From: Pseudoalteromonas sp. FUC4 | GTDB taxonomy: Bacteria > Pseudomonadota > Gammaproteobacteria > Enterobacterales > Alteromonadaceae | Reading direction: 5' to 3' | Length of the DNA stretch: 64,000 bases | Assembly: GCF_008370255.1 (NCBI RefSeq) | Contig: NZ_SEUI01000001.1 | Coordinates: 1,280,885-1,344,884 of the forward strand | Shown here: piece by piece, positions 52,570-64,000 of the stretch | How positions within the stretch are numbered: the stretch's first letter is position 1 | Layout of the letters: each line of letters begins with the position of its first letter | The notes under the pieces: model-generated | Databases searched by the model: none | The model's input: the letters and a program-made list of their open reading frames with translations, nothing else | What the model was told of the DNA's origin: nothing | Position numbers and translations under genes: made by a program

Positions 52570-53697
52570 TTATCTTAAATCATCAACAACATTGACAATA
52601 GCCGCTAATGTATCTTGACCAAATTGATACGAGCGACGGTCTGACCAGCCATAATCTGGATCAGGTAAATCGTTGTTGTCTTTAAATGGCATTTCAATTG
52701 TGTACGTTAATGCTTTGAATTCCTCAGCCGTAGCTGATGAACCTACCGTTAGGTTAGCCTGACCTGGCTCATCTTTTGGATAGCCATGCTCATCTTGAAA
52801 TTCTGGTGTAATAGTTAAAAGCGCAGCTTTAAAGCTATCTTCTAAGCCTTTTAAGCGTTCATCGTAACTTGGAATACCTTCACTGCCTGCCACAAAGTTA
52901 TATGGGATAGCTTCATCGCCGTGTATGTCTAGGTGCATATCTAGGCCAGCTTCGCGCATTTTATTTAGTACTAGGTAAACCTCAGGACTATTTTCCATGC
53001 TTGGTGTTTGCCATTCACGATTTAAGTTAACGCCTTTAGCGTTAGTACGAAGGTGTCCGCGTGCGCTGCCATCTGGATTCATATTTGGCACAACGTAAAA
53101 TACTGCTTTTGATAAAAGCGCAGCTGCATGTGGGTCTTCGTCATCAAGAAGTTTGTGCAGTAGACCTTCAACATACCACTGCGCCATTGTTTCACCTGGG
53201 TGTTGACGTGCTGTGATCCAAATGGTTTTCTTGTCTTCACTTGGCTCACCAATTTTAAGCACACTCATATCGCGGCCATCGAGTGTTTCACCAAGCGTTA
53301 TTAATTGGCAAGCGCCTTGGCTTTGTGCCCAAGATAATAGATCTAAATGGCGGTCGTAACTGTATGGTGCAAAGTAAGCAAAATATACGCTGCCGCACTC
53401 TGGTTCAATTTCAAAGCTTAATGTGCCATTTTCATAGCTTGATGGTACACGAAACCATGTTTGGCGGTCATATGATGCAACGGCTTGATACCCTTCCCAA
53501 CCATCTGGGTAAGCTGATTTATCAAGCTCATTAATATTTAACTTATGCAATTGGTAAGGTGTTGTTTCAATACGAAAGTGAAACCACTGATAAAATTCAG
53601 ACTGGTGATCTTTATTAATTTCTAATTGAATATTTAAAGGATCGGTGGCTTCAATAACTTTGATATTACCACTGTCGAAATTGCTGCTGATTTTCAT
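52570..53697 (-). CDS. M14-type cytosolic carboxypeptidase (CCP/Nna1-like)
   Basis: 375 residues, no signal peptide. An N-terminal beta domain typical of cytosolic carboxypeptidases (NIQLEINKDHQSEFYQWFHFRI ... YFAYFAPYSYDRHLDLL) precedes the zinc domain: ITARQHPGETMAQWYVEGLL, VVPNMNPDGSARGHLRTNAKGVNLNREW and HLDIHGDEAIPY. In eukaryotes this type trims polyglutamate side chains; bacterial substrates are unknown. It has its own terminator. Confidence 0.9.
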   Translation of the reverse strand: MKISSNFDSGNIKVIEATDPLNIQLEINKDHQSEFYQWFHFRIETTPYQLHKLNINELDKSAYPDGWEGYQAVASYDRQTWFRVPSSYENGTLSFEIEPECGSVYFAYFAPYSYDRHLDLLSWAQSQGACQLITLGETLDGRDMSVLKIGEPSEDKKTIWITARQHPGETMAQWYVEGLLHKLLDDEDPHAAALLSKAVFYVVPNMNPDGSARGHLRTNAKGVNLNREWQTPSMENSPEVYLVLNKMREAGLDMHLDIHGDEAIPYNFVAGSEGIPSYDERLKGLEDSFKAALLTITPEFQDEHGYPKDEPGQANLTVGSSATAEEFKALTYTIEMPFKDNNDLPDPDYGWSDRRSYQFGQDTLAAIVNVVDDLR

Positions 53698-53836
53698 GAA
53701 AAAACCTTTAGGTTGAATAAGTTTATCTGCTTATTAATTCACAGAACTGACATTATTTTATAAATAGTAAAACGAATGTGCACTTTCTTAATTAAAGCCT
53801 ATCACAAGGCATACGCTTTAAAAATAATACACCACC

Positions 53837-53863
53837 AAAAAAGCCAGCAACATGCTGGCTTTT
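53837..53863 (-). terminator. Terminator after gap
   Basis: Stem AAAAGCCAGCA/TGCTGGCTTTT with a three-base loop and flanking A/T runs, 18 bases after the stop. Confidence 0.9.
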
Positions 53864-53880
53864 AAGTCACTGCAAATAAA

Positions 53881-55323
53881 TTAGCGAGGTAAGCTTGGGA
53901 ATGACACTTCGGCCATATCGCGCATACAACGAACTACTTGGCAGCTGTAACCAAACTCATTGTCGTACCATACATATAAAACAATACGGTTATCTTCAAC
54001 AATCGTTGCTTGTGAATCAACAACACCTGCGTAACGGCTACCTACTAAATCGGTAGATACAATTTCCGTTGATGCAGTGTAATCAATTTGATCACGTAAG
54101 TCTGAATGAAGTGCTGTGTCGCGTAAAAATGCGTTTAGCTCTTCAACTGATGTGCTCGTTGCTAAGTTAAGATTTAAAATAGCTAGCGACACATTAGGTG
54201 TAGGTACGCGGATTGCGTTACCTGTTAACTTGCCTTCAAGCTCTGGTAATGCTTTTGAAACCGCTTTTGCAGCACCTGTTTCAGTAATTACCATATTAAG
54301 TGCTGCGGCACGGCCACGGCGCTCTGCTTTGTGGTAGTTATCGATAAGGTTTTGATCGTTCGTGTACGAGTGTACAGTTTCAACATGGCCATTATTGATA
54401 CCAAACTTATCGTTTAGTGCTTTAAGCGTTGGTGTAATTGCATTGGTTGTACAGCTTGCTGCACAAACAATTTTATCTTCAGGTAAAATATCTTTGTTAT
54501 TAACACCATATACGATGTTTTTGATATTACCCTTTGCAGGAGCTGTTAATAATACTTTTGCAGCGCCCTTACACTCTAGATGCTGGCCAAGGCCCGCTTC
54601 GTCTTTCCAAATACCGGTGTTATCAACAATTAATGCATTGTCAATACCGTATTGAGTGTAATCAATTTCGCTAGGAGAGTTAGCGTAAATAACTTGAATG
54701 TAGCTACCGTTAGCTTTAATTGCATTGCGTTCTTTATCAATCGTGATTGAGCCATTGAATGGACCGTGAATTGAATCACGACGCAGTAAGCTTGCACGCT
54801 TTTCAAGATCCCCATCTTTACCACCACGCACAACAATAGCGCGCAAACGTAAATCTGAATATGGACCTGATTTTTCAATTAATAAGCGCGCTAATAAACG
54901 ACCGATACGACCAAAACCATACAATACTACATCGCGTGGCTCTTTCGCTGGTGAGTCTGTTATTTCTGCAAGTTCATCTTTTACAAACTCTTCTACTGAA
55001 CGACCTTTTGCGGCTTCAGTGAACAAATAACTATATGCAAGCTTACCAATATCAATACGTGCTGAGTTTAATTCCATTTTGCCGATAGCTTCTAAAAATG
55101 GGAAGCTTTCGCGCAAACGTAATTTAGTGCCTTCAAACTGAGCAACGGTTTTGTGAGATTTAATAATATCGATAGTACTGGCATTTACGAGAGGGCGGCC
55201 ATATACAGCGATTTCGATACCACGATTACGGTAAAGCTTACCAATGATTGGTTGCATGCTTTCTGCGTAATCTTGGCGCTCTTGCCAACTATTTGTGTAT
55301 TCTAACTCGTGAGATGAGGTCAT
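53881..55323 (-). CDS. gap: Glyceraldehyde-3-phosphate dehydrogenase, long form
   Basis: 480 residues instead of the usual 330-340. The catalytic part has the Rossmann motif VVLYGFGRIGRLLARLL, the nucleophile in CAASCTTNAITPTLKAL, active-site His in ETVHSYTNDQNLID, RRGRAAALNMVITETGAA and YDNEFGYSCQVVRCM. About 130 extra N-terminal residues (MTSSHELEYTNSWQERQDYAE ...) form a helical domain of unknown role, known from GAPDH of marine gammaproteobacteria. Whether it acts in glycolysis or gluconeogenesis cannot be told from sequence alone. Confidence 0.93.
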   Translation of the reverse strand: MTSSHELEYTNSWQERQDYAESMQPIIGKLYRNRGIEIAVYGRPLVNASTIDIIKSHKTVAQFEGTKLRLRESFPFLEAIGKMELNSARIDIGKLAYSYLFTEAAKGRSVEEFVKDELAEITDSPAKEPRDVVLYGFGRIGRLLARLLIEKSGPYSDLRLRAIVVRGGKDGDLEKRASLLRRDSIHGPFNGSITIDKERNAIKANGSYIQVIYANSPSEIDYTQYGIDNALIVDNTGIWKDEAGLGQHLECKGAAKVLLTAPAKGNIKNIVYGVNNKDILPEDKIVCAASCTTNAITPTLKALNDKFGINNGHVETVHSYTNDQNLIDNYHKAERRGRAAALNMVITETGAAKAVSKALPELEGKLTGNAIRVPTPNVSLAILNLNLATSTSVEELNAFLRDTALHSDLRDQIDYTASTEIVSTDLVGSRYAGVVDSQATIVEDNRIVLYVWYDNEFGYSCQVVRCMRDMAEVSFPSLPR

Positions 55324-55497
55324 TTTATTTACCTAAGTTTATCATTTTGAACGGATAGCCTTTAAAAATGCACTATATTTTGAGAGTAATGCACTTCAGG
55401 CAGGGCTATTCTAATTTAAACTGAAGTTATTCTCTACTGTTAGGCGTTAAATGATTGCGTTAGAATAACAAAGTAAATATTCATTTGGGGTTAAGGA

Positions 55498-56298
55498 ATG
55501 CTTAAAAAAGCAAGTGTACTATTGGGTTTGCTAACGTTGGCAGGGTGTGAAGAGCCATTGACACTCGCACAAGTGTGCAAAGAAACACCTGGCTTTTGTA
55601 GCGACTTAAACAAAGACAGTCACTGTAAAGATGAGCGTTCTGATGTAATTATCAAACGCTACATTGAATACAAAGACCCTACTGATGAAAATAAATACCA
55701 ATTACTCAAAGACTTTGAATCTTATAACCAATGCATAACTTTAGCCGCTAAAATTGAACATATTAAGTTAAAAGCTAAAAAAACGTCACGTATTGATGGT
55801 CAATTAACGAGTATTAAAGAAATGACTCGGTTATACCAAGATACCCAAAATACAAACCACCCAGGTTTGCTCTACTACCAATGGTCACGAAATAACAACC
55901 AAAGTGCGTTGACTAAATTATTGGCTATAGAAAATGATAAAAGTGTAACGCAAAGTGCCGAAATGCAATTTTTTTTAGCATCGTACTATATTAAGTTTGA
56001 TGATGAAAAAACCATTGATTTACTTTATAAAACTCTTGAGCTCAATAAAAAAGACAACATACCGAATCCGGAAGTGTATACATCACTTATTAGTCTTTTT
56101 TATAAACATGATAAATTTAAGCACGCATATATATTTTCTAAAGTAGCGCAAATGTCGGGGATTGAAAATATTGATGTGTTTGAAATTGAGCAGAAATTAG
56201 TCGCAAATGGTAAAAGCTTAGATAGCCTAGATGTACTTGCAGAGCAAACATTTCAGCAAATAATGGCAGGTGATTTTGTATCTCCTCGAGAGTTTTAA
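55498..56298 (+). CDS. DUF2989 lipoprotein
   Basis: 266 residues with lipoprotein signal MLKKASVLLGLLTLAGCEEP (lipobox LAGC). The N-terminal cysteine-containing block TLAQVCKETPGFCSDLNKDSHCKDERSDVI and the following TPR-like helices (AEMQFFLASYYIKFDDEKTIDLLYKTLEL) are as in DUF2989, a family of Alteromonadales and vibrios with no known function. AAGGA lies just before the ATG. Confidence 0.85.
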   Translation: MLKKASVLLGLLTLAGCEEPLTLAQVCKETPGFCSDLNKDSHCKDERSDVIIKRYIEYKDPTDENKYQLLKDFESYNQCITLAAKIEHIKLKAKKTSRIDGQLTSIKEMTRLYQDTQNTNHPGLLYYQWSRNNNQSALTKLLAIENDKSVTQSAEMQFFLASYYIKFDDEKTIDLLYKTLELNKKDNIPNPEVYTSLISLFYKHDKFKHAYIFSKVAQMSGIENIDVFEIEQKLVANGKSLDSLDVLAEQTFQQIMAGDFVSPREF

Positions 56299-56321
56299 TT
56301 TATAACCGCAAAAATAAACTA

Positions 56322-56480
56322 ACACCAATCGGCTTATGTATGGGGTCTATTTAACGTTAAGGAAATTACGCTAGAACTAGGCAAAATTTTTGTATCTAGT
56401 TGTTCTAAATAAAAATTTTTAACGACGTAACAGTGCAATTTAATTAGTTAAATTTATCAAAAATTTATGCAGGTTGGTAT
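56322..56480 (-). repeat. MITE-like interspersed repeat, copy B
   Basis: Inverted relative to copy A at 13319-13479 and alike along its full length. Its ends are ACACCAATCGG and CAGGTTGGTAT. It lies in the convergent gap between the DUF2989 gene and ihfA. Confidence 0.75.
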
Positions 56481-56507
56481 AATTTAACAACTAGGTTATT
56501 CAGGCAA

Positions 56508-56537
56508 ATAAAAAGGCAGCTTACGCTGCCTTTTTTT
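56508..56537 (-). terminator. Terminator after ihfA
   Basis: Stem AAGGCAGC/GCTGCCTT, loop TTAC, A and T runs on both sides, overlapping the stop codon region of ihfA. Confidence 0.9.
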
Positions 56538-56835
56538 ATTTTGCTTTGCTTGTGCCCACTTCTACGCGGGTTTTAAGCTTTTGACCTGGTCGAAAAGTCA
56601 CCACGCGACGTGCCGAAATAGGAATATCTTCGCCTGTTTTCGGGTTGCGGCCTGGTCTTTCTTTTTTGTCTCGAAGATCAAAGTTACCAAATCCAGAGAG
56701 CTTAACCTGCTCGCCTTTTTCTAGCGCTGAGCGGATTTCTTCAAAAAACGCTTCAACTAAATCTTTGGCATCTTTTTTATTGATCCCGAGCTTTTCAAAT
56801 AGGTGTTCAGCTATGTCGGCTTTAGTAAGCGCCAT
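56536..56835 (-). CDS. ihfA: Integration host factor subunit alpha
   Basis: 99-residue DNA-bending protein of the HU/IHF family. [79 protein letters not shown] are characteristic, with the intercalating Pro in [12 protein letters not shown] assists sigma-54 promoters, site-specific recombination and phage integration, all of which occur in this window. It starts two bases after pheT, as in E. coli. Confidence 0.97.
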   Translation of the reverse strand: MALTKADIAEHLFEKLGINKKDAKDLVEAFFEEIRSALEKGEQVKLSGFGNFDLRDKKERPGRNPKTGEDIPISARRVVTFRPGQKLKTRVEVGTSKAK

Positions 56836-56837
56836 AT

Positions 56838-59225
56838 CTAGTCCCTCAACGATGCATTAAACTGTTCGGCCAATTCGGCCACCACGTTATCAACTACTAG
56901 ATTGATATCTTTCTCTTCGAGTGTTCTATCAACCGCTTGCAGTGTTAGAGCAATCGCCAAACTCTTATAATTTGGCTCAATACCTTTGCCCTTATACACA
57001 TCGAATAAGTTTAGGTCAACCAATTGATTTCCGCCAACTTTTTCGATCACGCTTAAAATGTCGCCAGATTTAACGCTGTCTGCCACTAAAATCGCGATGT
57101 CGCGGCGATTTGAAGGGAATTTAGACACCCCTTCTGCTTGCGGTAAATTTCTTTTTTCTATTGCTGACATTTCAATTTCAAAAACAAAAGTTGCGTTGTT
57201 GATATCTAACGACTTTTGAGCTTGAGGATGTAAAGCACCAAAAAAACCAACCTTTTTGCCATCAACATATATTACTGCTGATTGACCTGGGTGAAGTCCA
57301 TCTGACTGCTCGGCTTTAATTTCAAAGCGAGTAATGTCATTGGTAATTGCAAGTAAGGCTTCAACATCACCTTTTAGGTCGTAAAAATCAACATTACGTT
57401 TTTCTTCAACCCAATGCTCGCCATTTACAAGGCCTGTTATAACACCGCCAATAACCGGTACTTGGTAAACACCGTTTTCTGCACTTTCGTCGCTTATAAA
57501 TTTAAGACCATGTTCGAATAAACGAATACGAGGCTGTTGGCGATTTTGGTTATACGCTACAGACGCTAATAAACCCGGCATTAAACTTACACGCATCGCT
57601 GACATTTCAATTGAAATAGGATGTGGCAATACCATTGCTTTACACTCTGGGTGTAAAATAGCTTGTGCTTTAGGGTCAACAAAGCTGTATGTAATTGCTT
57701 CTTGGTAACCACGAGTCACAAGCGTATTGCGGAACTTGCTAAGCGCAATAGTTGCTTCATTATGAGTCGTCATTTTAAGTTTTGCAGTTGGCGCAACATT
57801 TGGAATGCTGTTGTAACCGTAAACACGTGCTACTTCTTCAATTAAATCTTCTTCGATGCGAATATCAAAACGGTAGCTTGGTACGTCCGCACTCCAGCTT
57901 TCATTTTCTACTTTAACATCAAGACCTAAACGCGTAAGAATATCTGTTACTTTAGCATCTTCAATATGATGCCCAATAACACGGTCTAAACGTGCACGAC
58001 GAAGACGTACTTCAGTCACTTTTGGTAGTTTATCAGCCGCAACAGCTTCAACGACTGGACCTGCTTGACCACCCACAATTTCAAGAAGAAGTGCTGTTGC
58101 ACGTTCCATTGCATCGTGTTGTAGAGCAAAATCAACACCGCGTTCATAACGATGTGAAGCATCAGTGTGTAAACCGTAGCTACGTGCTTGCCCTGCGATT
58201 GCTACAGGATTAAAAAATGCGCTTTCAAGTAATATATCAGATGTTTTATCTGTAACACCTGATTGCTCACCACCAAAAATACCTGCAATTGCAAGTGCTT
58301 TGTTATGATCGGCTATCACAAGTGTTGTGTCGTTTAATTTAGCGGTATTACCATCTAATAAAACAAGTTCTTCATCTGCGTTTGCACTACGAACTTTAAT
58401 ACCACCTTCAATCGCATTTAAATCAAACGCGTGCATTGGGTGACCAAGTTCAAGTAATACATAATTAGTAACATCAACTACTGGGTCGATTGAACGTACG
58501 CCACTGCGACGTAGCTTTTCAACCATCCAAAGCGGTGTTTCTGCATGAAGGTTAATGCCCTTTATCACACGACCAAGGTAACGAGGACATGCATCTTCGT
58601 TAACTAGCTCAATTGATACTTTGTCATCAATTGTTGGCGTAACCGCTGGGATATCTAATACATTTACGTCAATGCTGTTTAAAACACCTACTTCACGAGC
58701 AAGGCCTTTTATACCTAAGCAGTCACCACGGTTTGGTGTTAAGTCAACATCAATAATATTATCATCAAGACCTAGGTAGTCACGTAAATCAGTGCCTACT
58801 GGTGCATCGCTTGGCAATTCCATAATGCCGTCGCCTTCTTCGCTAATACCTAGCTCAACAAAAGCACATAGCATTCCGTTTGAAGGTTGGCCGCGTAGTT
58901 TGGCTTTTTTAATTTTAAAGTCACCAGGCAGTACAGCGCCCACAGTTGCAACAGCAACTTTAATACCTAAACGACAATTTGGTGCACCACACACGATATC
59001 AAGTAGCTCATCGCCGCCTACGTTAATTTTGGTAACACGAAGTTTATCTGCATCAGGGTGTTGTCCACATTCAACAACTTCACCAACAACTACGCCATTA
59101 AATTTGGCAGCAGCAGGCTCAACGCCATCAACTTCTAGACCAGCCATTGAAAGCTGTTCCGAAAGAGCTTGCGTATCAATAGCAGGATTAACCCACTCTC
59201 TTAACCACTTTTCACTAAATTTCAT
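56838..59225 (-). CDS. pheT: Phenylalanine-tRNA ligase beta subunit
   Basis: 795 residues, full length. An N-terminal EMAP II-like tRNA-binding domain ([27 protein letters not shown]) is followed by B3/B4 with editing activity ([16 protein letters not shown]), the B5 domain, the catalytic-like core ([19 protein letters not shown]) and the C-terminal anticodon-binding ferredoxin-like domain ([23 protein letters not shown]). It acts with PheS as an alpha2beta2 tetramer and starts 15 bases after pheS. Confidence 0.98.
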   Translation of the reverse strand: MKFSEKWLREWVNPAIDTQALSEQLSMAGLEVDGVEPAAAKFNGVVVGEVVECGQHPDADKLRVTKINVGGDELLDIVCGAPNCRLGIKVAVATVGAVLPGDFKIKKAKLRGQPSNGMLCAFVELGISEEGDGIMELPSDAPVGTDLRDYLGLDDNIIDVDLTPNRGDCLGIKGLAREVGVLNSIDVNVLDIPAVTPTIDDKVSIELVNEDACPRYLGRVIKGINLHAETPLWMVEKLRRSGVRSIDPVVDVTNYVLLELGHPMHAFDLNAIEGGIKVRSANADEELVLLDGNTAKLNDTTLVIADHNKALAIAGIFGGEQSGVTDKTSDILLESAFFNPVAIAGQARSYGLHTDASHRYERGVDFALQHDAMERATALLLEIVGGQAGPVVEAVAADKLPKVTEVRLRRARLDRVIGHHIEDAKVTDILTRLGLDVKVENESWSADVPSYRFDIRIEEDLIEEVARVYGYNSIPNVAPTAKLKMTTHNEATIALSKFRNTLVTRGYQEAITYSFVDPKAQAILHPECKAMVLPHPISIEMSAMRVSLMPGLLASVAYNQNRQQPRIRLFEHGLKFISDESAENGVYQVPVIGGVITGLVNGEHWVEEKRNVDFYDLKGDVEALLAITNDITRFEIKAEQSDGLHPGQSAVIYVDGKKVGFFGALHPQAQKSLDINNATFVFEIEMSAIEKRNLPQAEGVSKFPSNRRDIAILVADSVKSGDILSVIEKVGGNQLVDLNLFDVYKGKGIEPNYKSLAIALTLQAVDRTLEEKDINLVVDNVVAELAEQFNASLRD

Positions 59226-59240
59226 TTTATTGTTTCACTC

Positions 59241-60566
<1,326 letters not shown>

Positions 60567-61292
60567 CTACAGCTTTAACGTTGATTTTATAAAAGGAATA
60601 GTTAATTTTCGCTGTGCAGCCATGGATGCATGATCTAATTTGTCGAGTACATCTAATAAAGCTCGCATATCACGGCTTAAACGGGTTAATAAAAAGCGTG
60701 CACACTCATCACTTAATTCAAGGCCGCGCATGTGAGCGCGCTTAACAAGTGCTTGTGCTTTATCATCATCACTCATAGAACGAATTTGAAAGGTTGTTCC
60801 CCACGTTAAACGAGACTCTAAATCAGGCAGAGATATATTTAGCATGCTAGGAAGTAAATCAGCAGTTACTACTAACATTTTACCGGGTTCGTTAAACCGG
60901 TTAAAAAAGTTAAATAGTGCTTTTTCCCACGCATCATTCCCTGCAACTAAATGCACGTCATCAATACATAGAACATCTAACGCTTCTAAACCGTCTAATA
61001 CCATTGGTCCAAAGTCAATTACTTCGCGCATAGACAGCAGCATATTAGATAAGCCACGCTCTTGTGCTTTAATGCAGGTTGCATATAAAAGGTGAGACTT
61101 GCCCGAATCACCTAAACCACATAGGTATGTATACTGAAAAGTTTTTGCTAATTTAGAAAAGCTATCTTTTAGGTGATTAACCTCCAAAGAGTCTTCTCCA
61201 CCAAAATACGATGCAAATGTTTCGTCATCCGGTAAAGTAACCGGTAGTGCCATTTGCATCGGCTCAGACATTAGCATTATGGTGTTACCCAT
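60567..61292 (-). CDS. hda: DnaA regulatory inactivator Hda
   Basis: Up to 241 residues. Hda promotes ATP hydrolysis by DnaA after replication begins, when bound to the sliding clamp. The clamp-binding motif QMALPV is at residues 13-18, followed by LPDDETFASYF, an AAA+ core with a Walker A-like GLGDSGKSHLLYA, LCIDDVHLVAGNDAWEKALFNFFN and the arginine-finger region LPDLESRLTWG. The start at 61292 overlaps the upstream DUF2066 gene by 16 bases; ATGs at 61277 and 61271 are alternatives. Confidence 0.95.
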   Translation of the reverse strand: MGNTIMLMSEPMQMALPVTLPDDETFASYFGGEDSLEVNHLKDSFSKLAKTFQYTYLCGLGDSGKSHLLYATCIKAQERGLSNMLLSMREVIDFGPMVLDGLEALDVLCIDDVHLVAGNDAWEKALFNFFNRFNEPGKMLVVTADLLPSMLNISLPDLESRLTWGTTFQIRSMSDDDKAQALVKRAHMRGLELSDECARFLLTRLSRDMRALLDVLDKLDHASMAAQRKLTIPFIKSTLKL

Positions 61293-62332
61293 TGATACTC
61301 TAAGCTATTTTTATCAACAACATGATAAAATGCGCGTGGATCCTCATAATCTTTAAATGAAGAGTCTAGCCCTAACCCTTTTTTAAGATCACTCAAGTTA
61401 CCAGTATGATTTAGTTTAAATTCAACAAATTCCGGTGTTTTACGAACAATTTTGACTTGTGTTACAACACTTAGGCTCAATAATCTTCGTTTCGCTAATT
61501 CTATATCAACAAAACTTTGTGTGCCTTTTAGCGTGAGCGTAGCAGTTGCTTGTTCATAATAAGCATTTGGGTCAATTGCATACTCGCTTGCAAGGCCTCG
61601 AGCTAAGGTGTCAATCATCTGACTAACTATTTGCTGTTTATCACCCGTTAATCTATTTGAATCAAATTGATCATCATTAGTAAAACGCCAATCTAAAATC
61701 CAATTTTCGCTATCTGCTTCTTTATACATTCTTGCTGTAATACTTCGCTCAGCACTGTAGCGTCTAGAGGCCTCTTCTACTGGTTCAGAAAAGTTACCCC
61801 ATACCTCAGGAATACCTACTAGACGTCGATCTTGTAAATCAAGTAATGGAACAACGACAGGTAAACCACGACGCCCTGCTTTGTCATAAATTAACTGCTC
61901 TAACTGCGGGTAACTTTCTTGTGTTACTAATTCTCTGCGCCAATTGTCTTCAATACCTAACCATATTGCGACTAATGGACGTTGTACTCCCCATAAAGGT
62001 AAGTTTAACTCTTTAATTAGCGCGTTGATCTTTCGAGCTTCAAATTTAACAACGAGTTTCAATTGTCCGTTTGCTCTCTCGTCATATTCAAACTTAAGCA
62101 TATAATCAGAAATATCTTTAGTACGTTGCTGCGCTAATTTATTTTGATCTGCAGTTTCATCACCGCTTACTTTAACTAAAACATTAAGCAAAGCTTTGCG
62201 ACTCGCCGCTAATCGAATATCTCGTGTTTTGTCATCCACTTTTAAAATATCTTGATATAGATCAGTTACTTCAACTGCCGACACAGAAAAACAAAATAAA
62301 ATGGATATGGCGCTAATTAATAATCTATACAC
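61277..62332 (-). CDS. DUF2066 domain protein, secreted
   Basis: 351 residues with a signal peptide (MYRLLISAISILFCFSVSAVE). The body follows DUF2066 (DIRLAASRKALLNVLVKVSGDE, WGVQRPLVAIWLGIEDN, GRRGLPVVVPLLDLQDR). The function is unknown; it is commonly placed upstream of hda in marine gammaproteobacteria, as here, and overlaps it. Confidence 0.88.
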   Translation of the reverse strand: MYRLLISAISILFCFSVSAVEVTDLYQDILKVDDKTRDIRLAASRKALLNVLVKVSGDETADQNKLAQQRTKDISDYMLKFEYDERANGQLKLVVKFEARKINALIKELNLPLWGVQRPLVAIWLGIEDNWRRELVTQESYPQLEQLIYDKAGRRGLPVVVPLLDLQDRRLVGIPEVWGNFSEPVEEASRRYSAERSITARMYKEADSENWILDWRFTNDDQFDSNRLTGDKQQIVSQMIDTLARGLASEYAIDPNAYYEQATATLTLKGTQSFVDIELAKRRLLSLSVVTQVKIVRKTPEFVEFKLNHTGNLSDLKKGLGLDSSFKDYEDPRAFYHVVDKNSLEYQWVTP

Positions 62333-62550
62333 AGGCTGTTAGTTCTTGGTTTTAAACTGATTTGATCCTAAATCAAAGACAGTAACAAAGCAAAATTAAA
62401 TTTGTTATCTAAGGAAATGAGAGTAATTAGCTTTTATAGAAAGTAAAAAAGATTAAATTAACGTCAGGAGTCGCTGCGCTCGCCCGACCTACGTGATAGG
62501 TGTTGTGTGAGTGGATGTTAATTGCGCACATTTCACTTTTCTGCAGACGT

Positions 62551-62581
62551 AAAAAAGCCCGACTCTTTCGAATCGGGCTTT
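62551..62581 (-). terminator. rrn terminator, distal copy
   Basis: Stem AAAGCCCGA/TCGGGCTTT with loop CTCTTTCGAA region and six T on the minus strand. Confidence 0.9.
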
Positions 62582-62721
62582 CTACAATTTGAGGTCGGTG
62601 CGCTACGCAGTAGGATGTCGTAGTGCCCACAGCGGTGGAGAGCCACAGTGCAAATGCTACACTCTCTTTGTATCGAGATATGAATGTGTTAATTGCGCAC
62701 ATTTTACTTTTCTCCAGACGT

Positions 62722-62751
62722 AAAAAAGCCCGACTCTTTCGAATCGGGCTC
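62722..62751 (-). terminator. rrn terminator, proximal copy
   Basis: Same hairpin as at 62551, 13 bases after the 5S gene. The 77-base blocks holding the two terminators are offset by 171 bases. Confidence 0.9.
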
Positions 62752-62763
62752 TCTACAATTTGA

Positions 62764-62880
62764 AGCCTGGTAATGTCCTACTTTCACATAGCAAATGCTA
62801 CACTATCATCGGCGCTGTTTCGTTTCACTACTGAGTTCGGCATGGAATCAGGTGGGTCCAAAACGCTATTGTCACCAAGC
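62764..62880 (-). rRNA. rrf: 5S ribosomal RNA
   Basis: About 117 bases. The minus strand has the conserved core CACCTGATTCCATGCCGAAC, TCAGTAGTGAAAC and the closing stem GCTTGGTGAC/ATTACCAGGC. It follows 23S with a spacer that holds no tRNA. Confidence 0.95.
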
Positions 62881-63061
62881 AAATTAGGTGCAAAGAATTA
62901 ATGACAAGCACGTAGTGCTACCATTTTCTTTGCGCAAGGTGCCTCAATGTTAACGCTACGCGCTAAGAGTCACCTCTTGAATTTGGAAAATATCTGATAA
63001 TATTTTTTAAGTCTTTCAGTAAATATCTACTTTAGTCATATTAACTTCTGTCAAACTGTCG

Positions 63062-64000
<939 letters not shown>

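Larger units (their letters stand above)
62333..62763. other. Downstream flank of the rRNA operon
   Basis: Contains two copies of a 77-base block (62516-62592 and 62687-62763), each with the same rrn terminator. Between them, GCAAATGCTACACT recalls part of 5S rRNA. The remainder, towards 62333, is AT-rich and is the leader region of the DUF2066 gene. Confidence 0.6.
62516..62763 (-). repeat. Tandem duplication of the rrn terminator block
   Basis: 62516-62592 and 62687-62763 match base for base except for about four substitutions. Confidence 0.85.

Noticed and set aside
62427..62702. 91-codon frame near the rRNA operon
   Set aside because: It lies across the duplicated rrn terminator and has no ribosome site or family.

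Overview
The window looks like chromosome of a marine gammaproteobacterium of the Alteromonadales, most likely Pseudoalteromonas or a close relative. The evidence is low-GC coding DNA, the tol-pal/cpoB/tRNA-Lys/nadA and pheS-pheT-ihfA gene orders shared with enterics and vibrios, Alteromonadales-type families (DUF2989, DUF2066, a 480-residue GAPDH, YeaC, YceB) and many two-component and c-di-GMP proteins. The genus is an inference from gene content, not from a search.

Layout. 1-4987: a cut-off sensor kinase overlapping a solute-binding protein, then a CHASE-PAS hybrid kinase. 5058-12603 (minus): tRNA-Ser, nadA, eight tRNA-Lys genes and the complete cell-envelope operon tolQ-tolR-tolA-tolB-pal-cpoB. 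12604-13742: an 1.1-kb stretch without protein genes that holds a good candidate small-RNA gene and a MITE-like repeat. 13743-19863: ruvC-ruvA-ruvB, the ybbA-ybbP ABC exporter and divergent tesA. 20007-29865: a 9.9-kb integrative element in tRNA-Pro(GGG). 30118-43589: secreted, regulatory and lipid-related genes, a c-di-GMP phosphodiesterase, a HelD-type helicase, a carboxypeptidase and ccoG. 43735-62332: a sigma-54 activator, an ABC1 kinase, DUF349/YeaC genes, an alanine/Na+ symporter, a second carboxypeptidase, GAPDH, ihfA-pheT-pheS, hda and a DUF2066 gene. 62551-64000: the 3' end of an rRNA operon on the minus strand (5S and the last ~750 bases of 23S).

The integrative element is bounded by a 45-bp direct repeat of the tRNA-Pro 3' half and by matching left and right arm-type repeats. 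It carries a tyrosine integrase beside attR, a plasmid-type Rep protein, an excisionase-like HTH protein, an XRE repressor with two matching 15-bp operators, and a second tyrosine recombinase translationally coupled to a small HTH-like protein. Its cargo includes a dual-specificity-type phosphatase, a long coiled-coil membrane protein and a second membrane protein of unknown function. A ~45-bp repeat occurs three times, once upstream of the excisionase-like gene and twice, inverted relative to the first, upstream of the second recombinase. The coiled-coil membrane gene with the XRE gene, and the membrane gene beside the integrase, are the best candidates for an undescribed (possibly anti-phage) function.

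Other points of interest: a sigma-54 promoter upstream of ccoG with palindromic activator sites also found at the activator's own start; strict alternation of two compensated acceptor-stem types along the eight tRNA-Lys genes; a secreted cyanophycinase-like protein lacking the catalytic residues; and a perfect 166-bp tandem duplication of the 23S 3' end that is either real or an assembly error.
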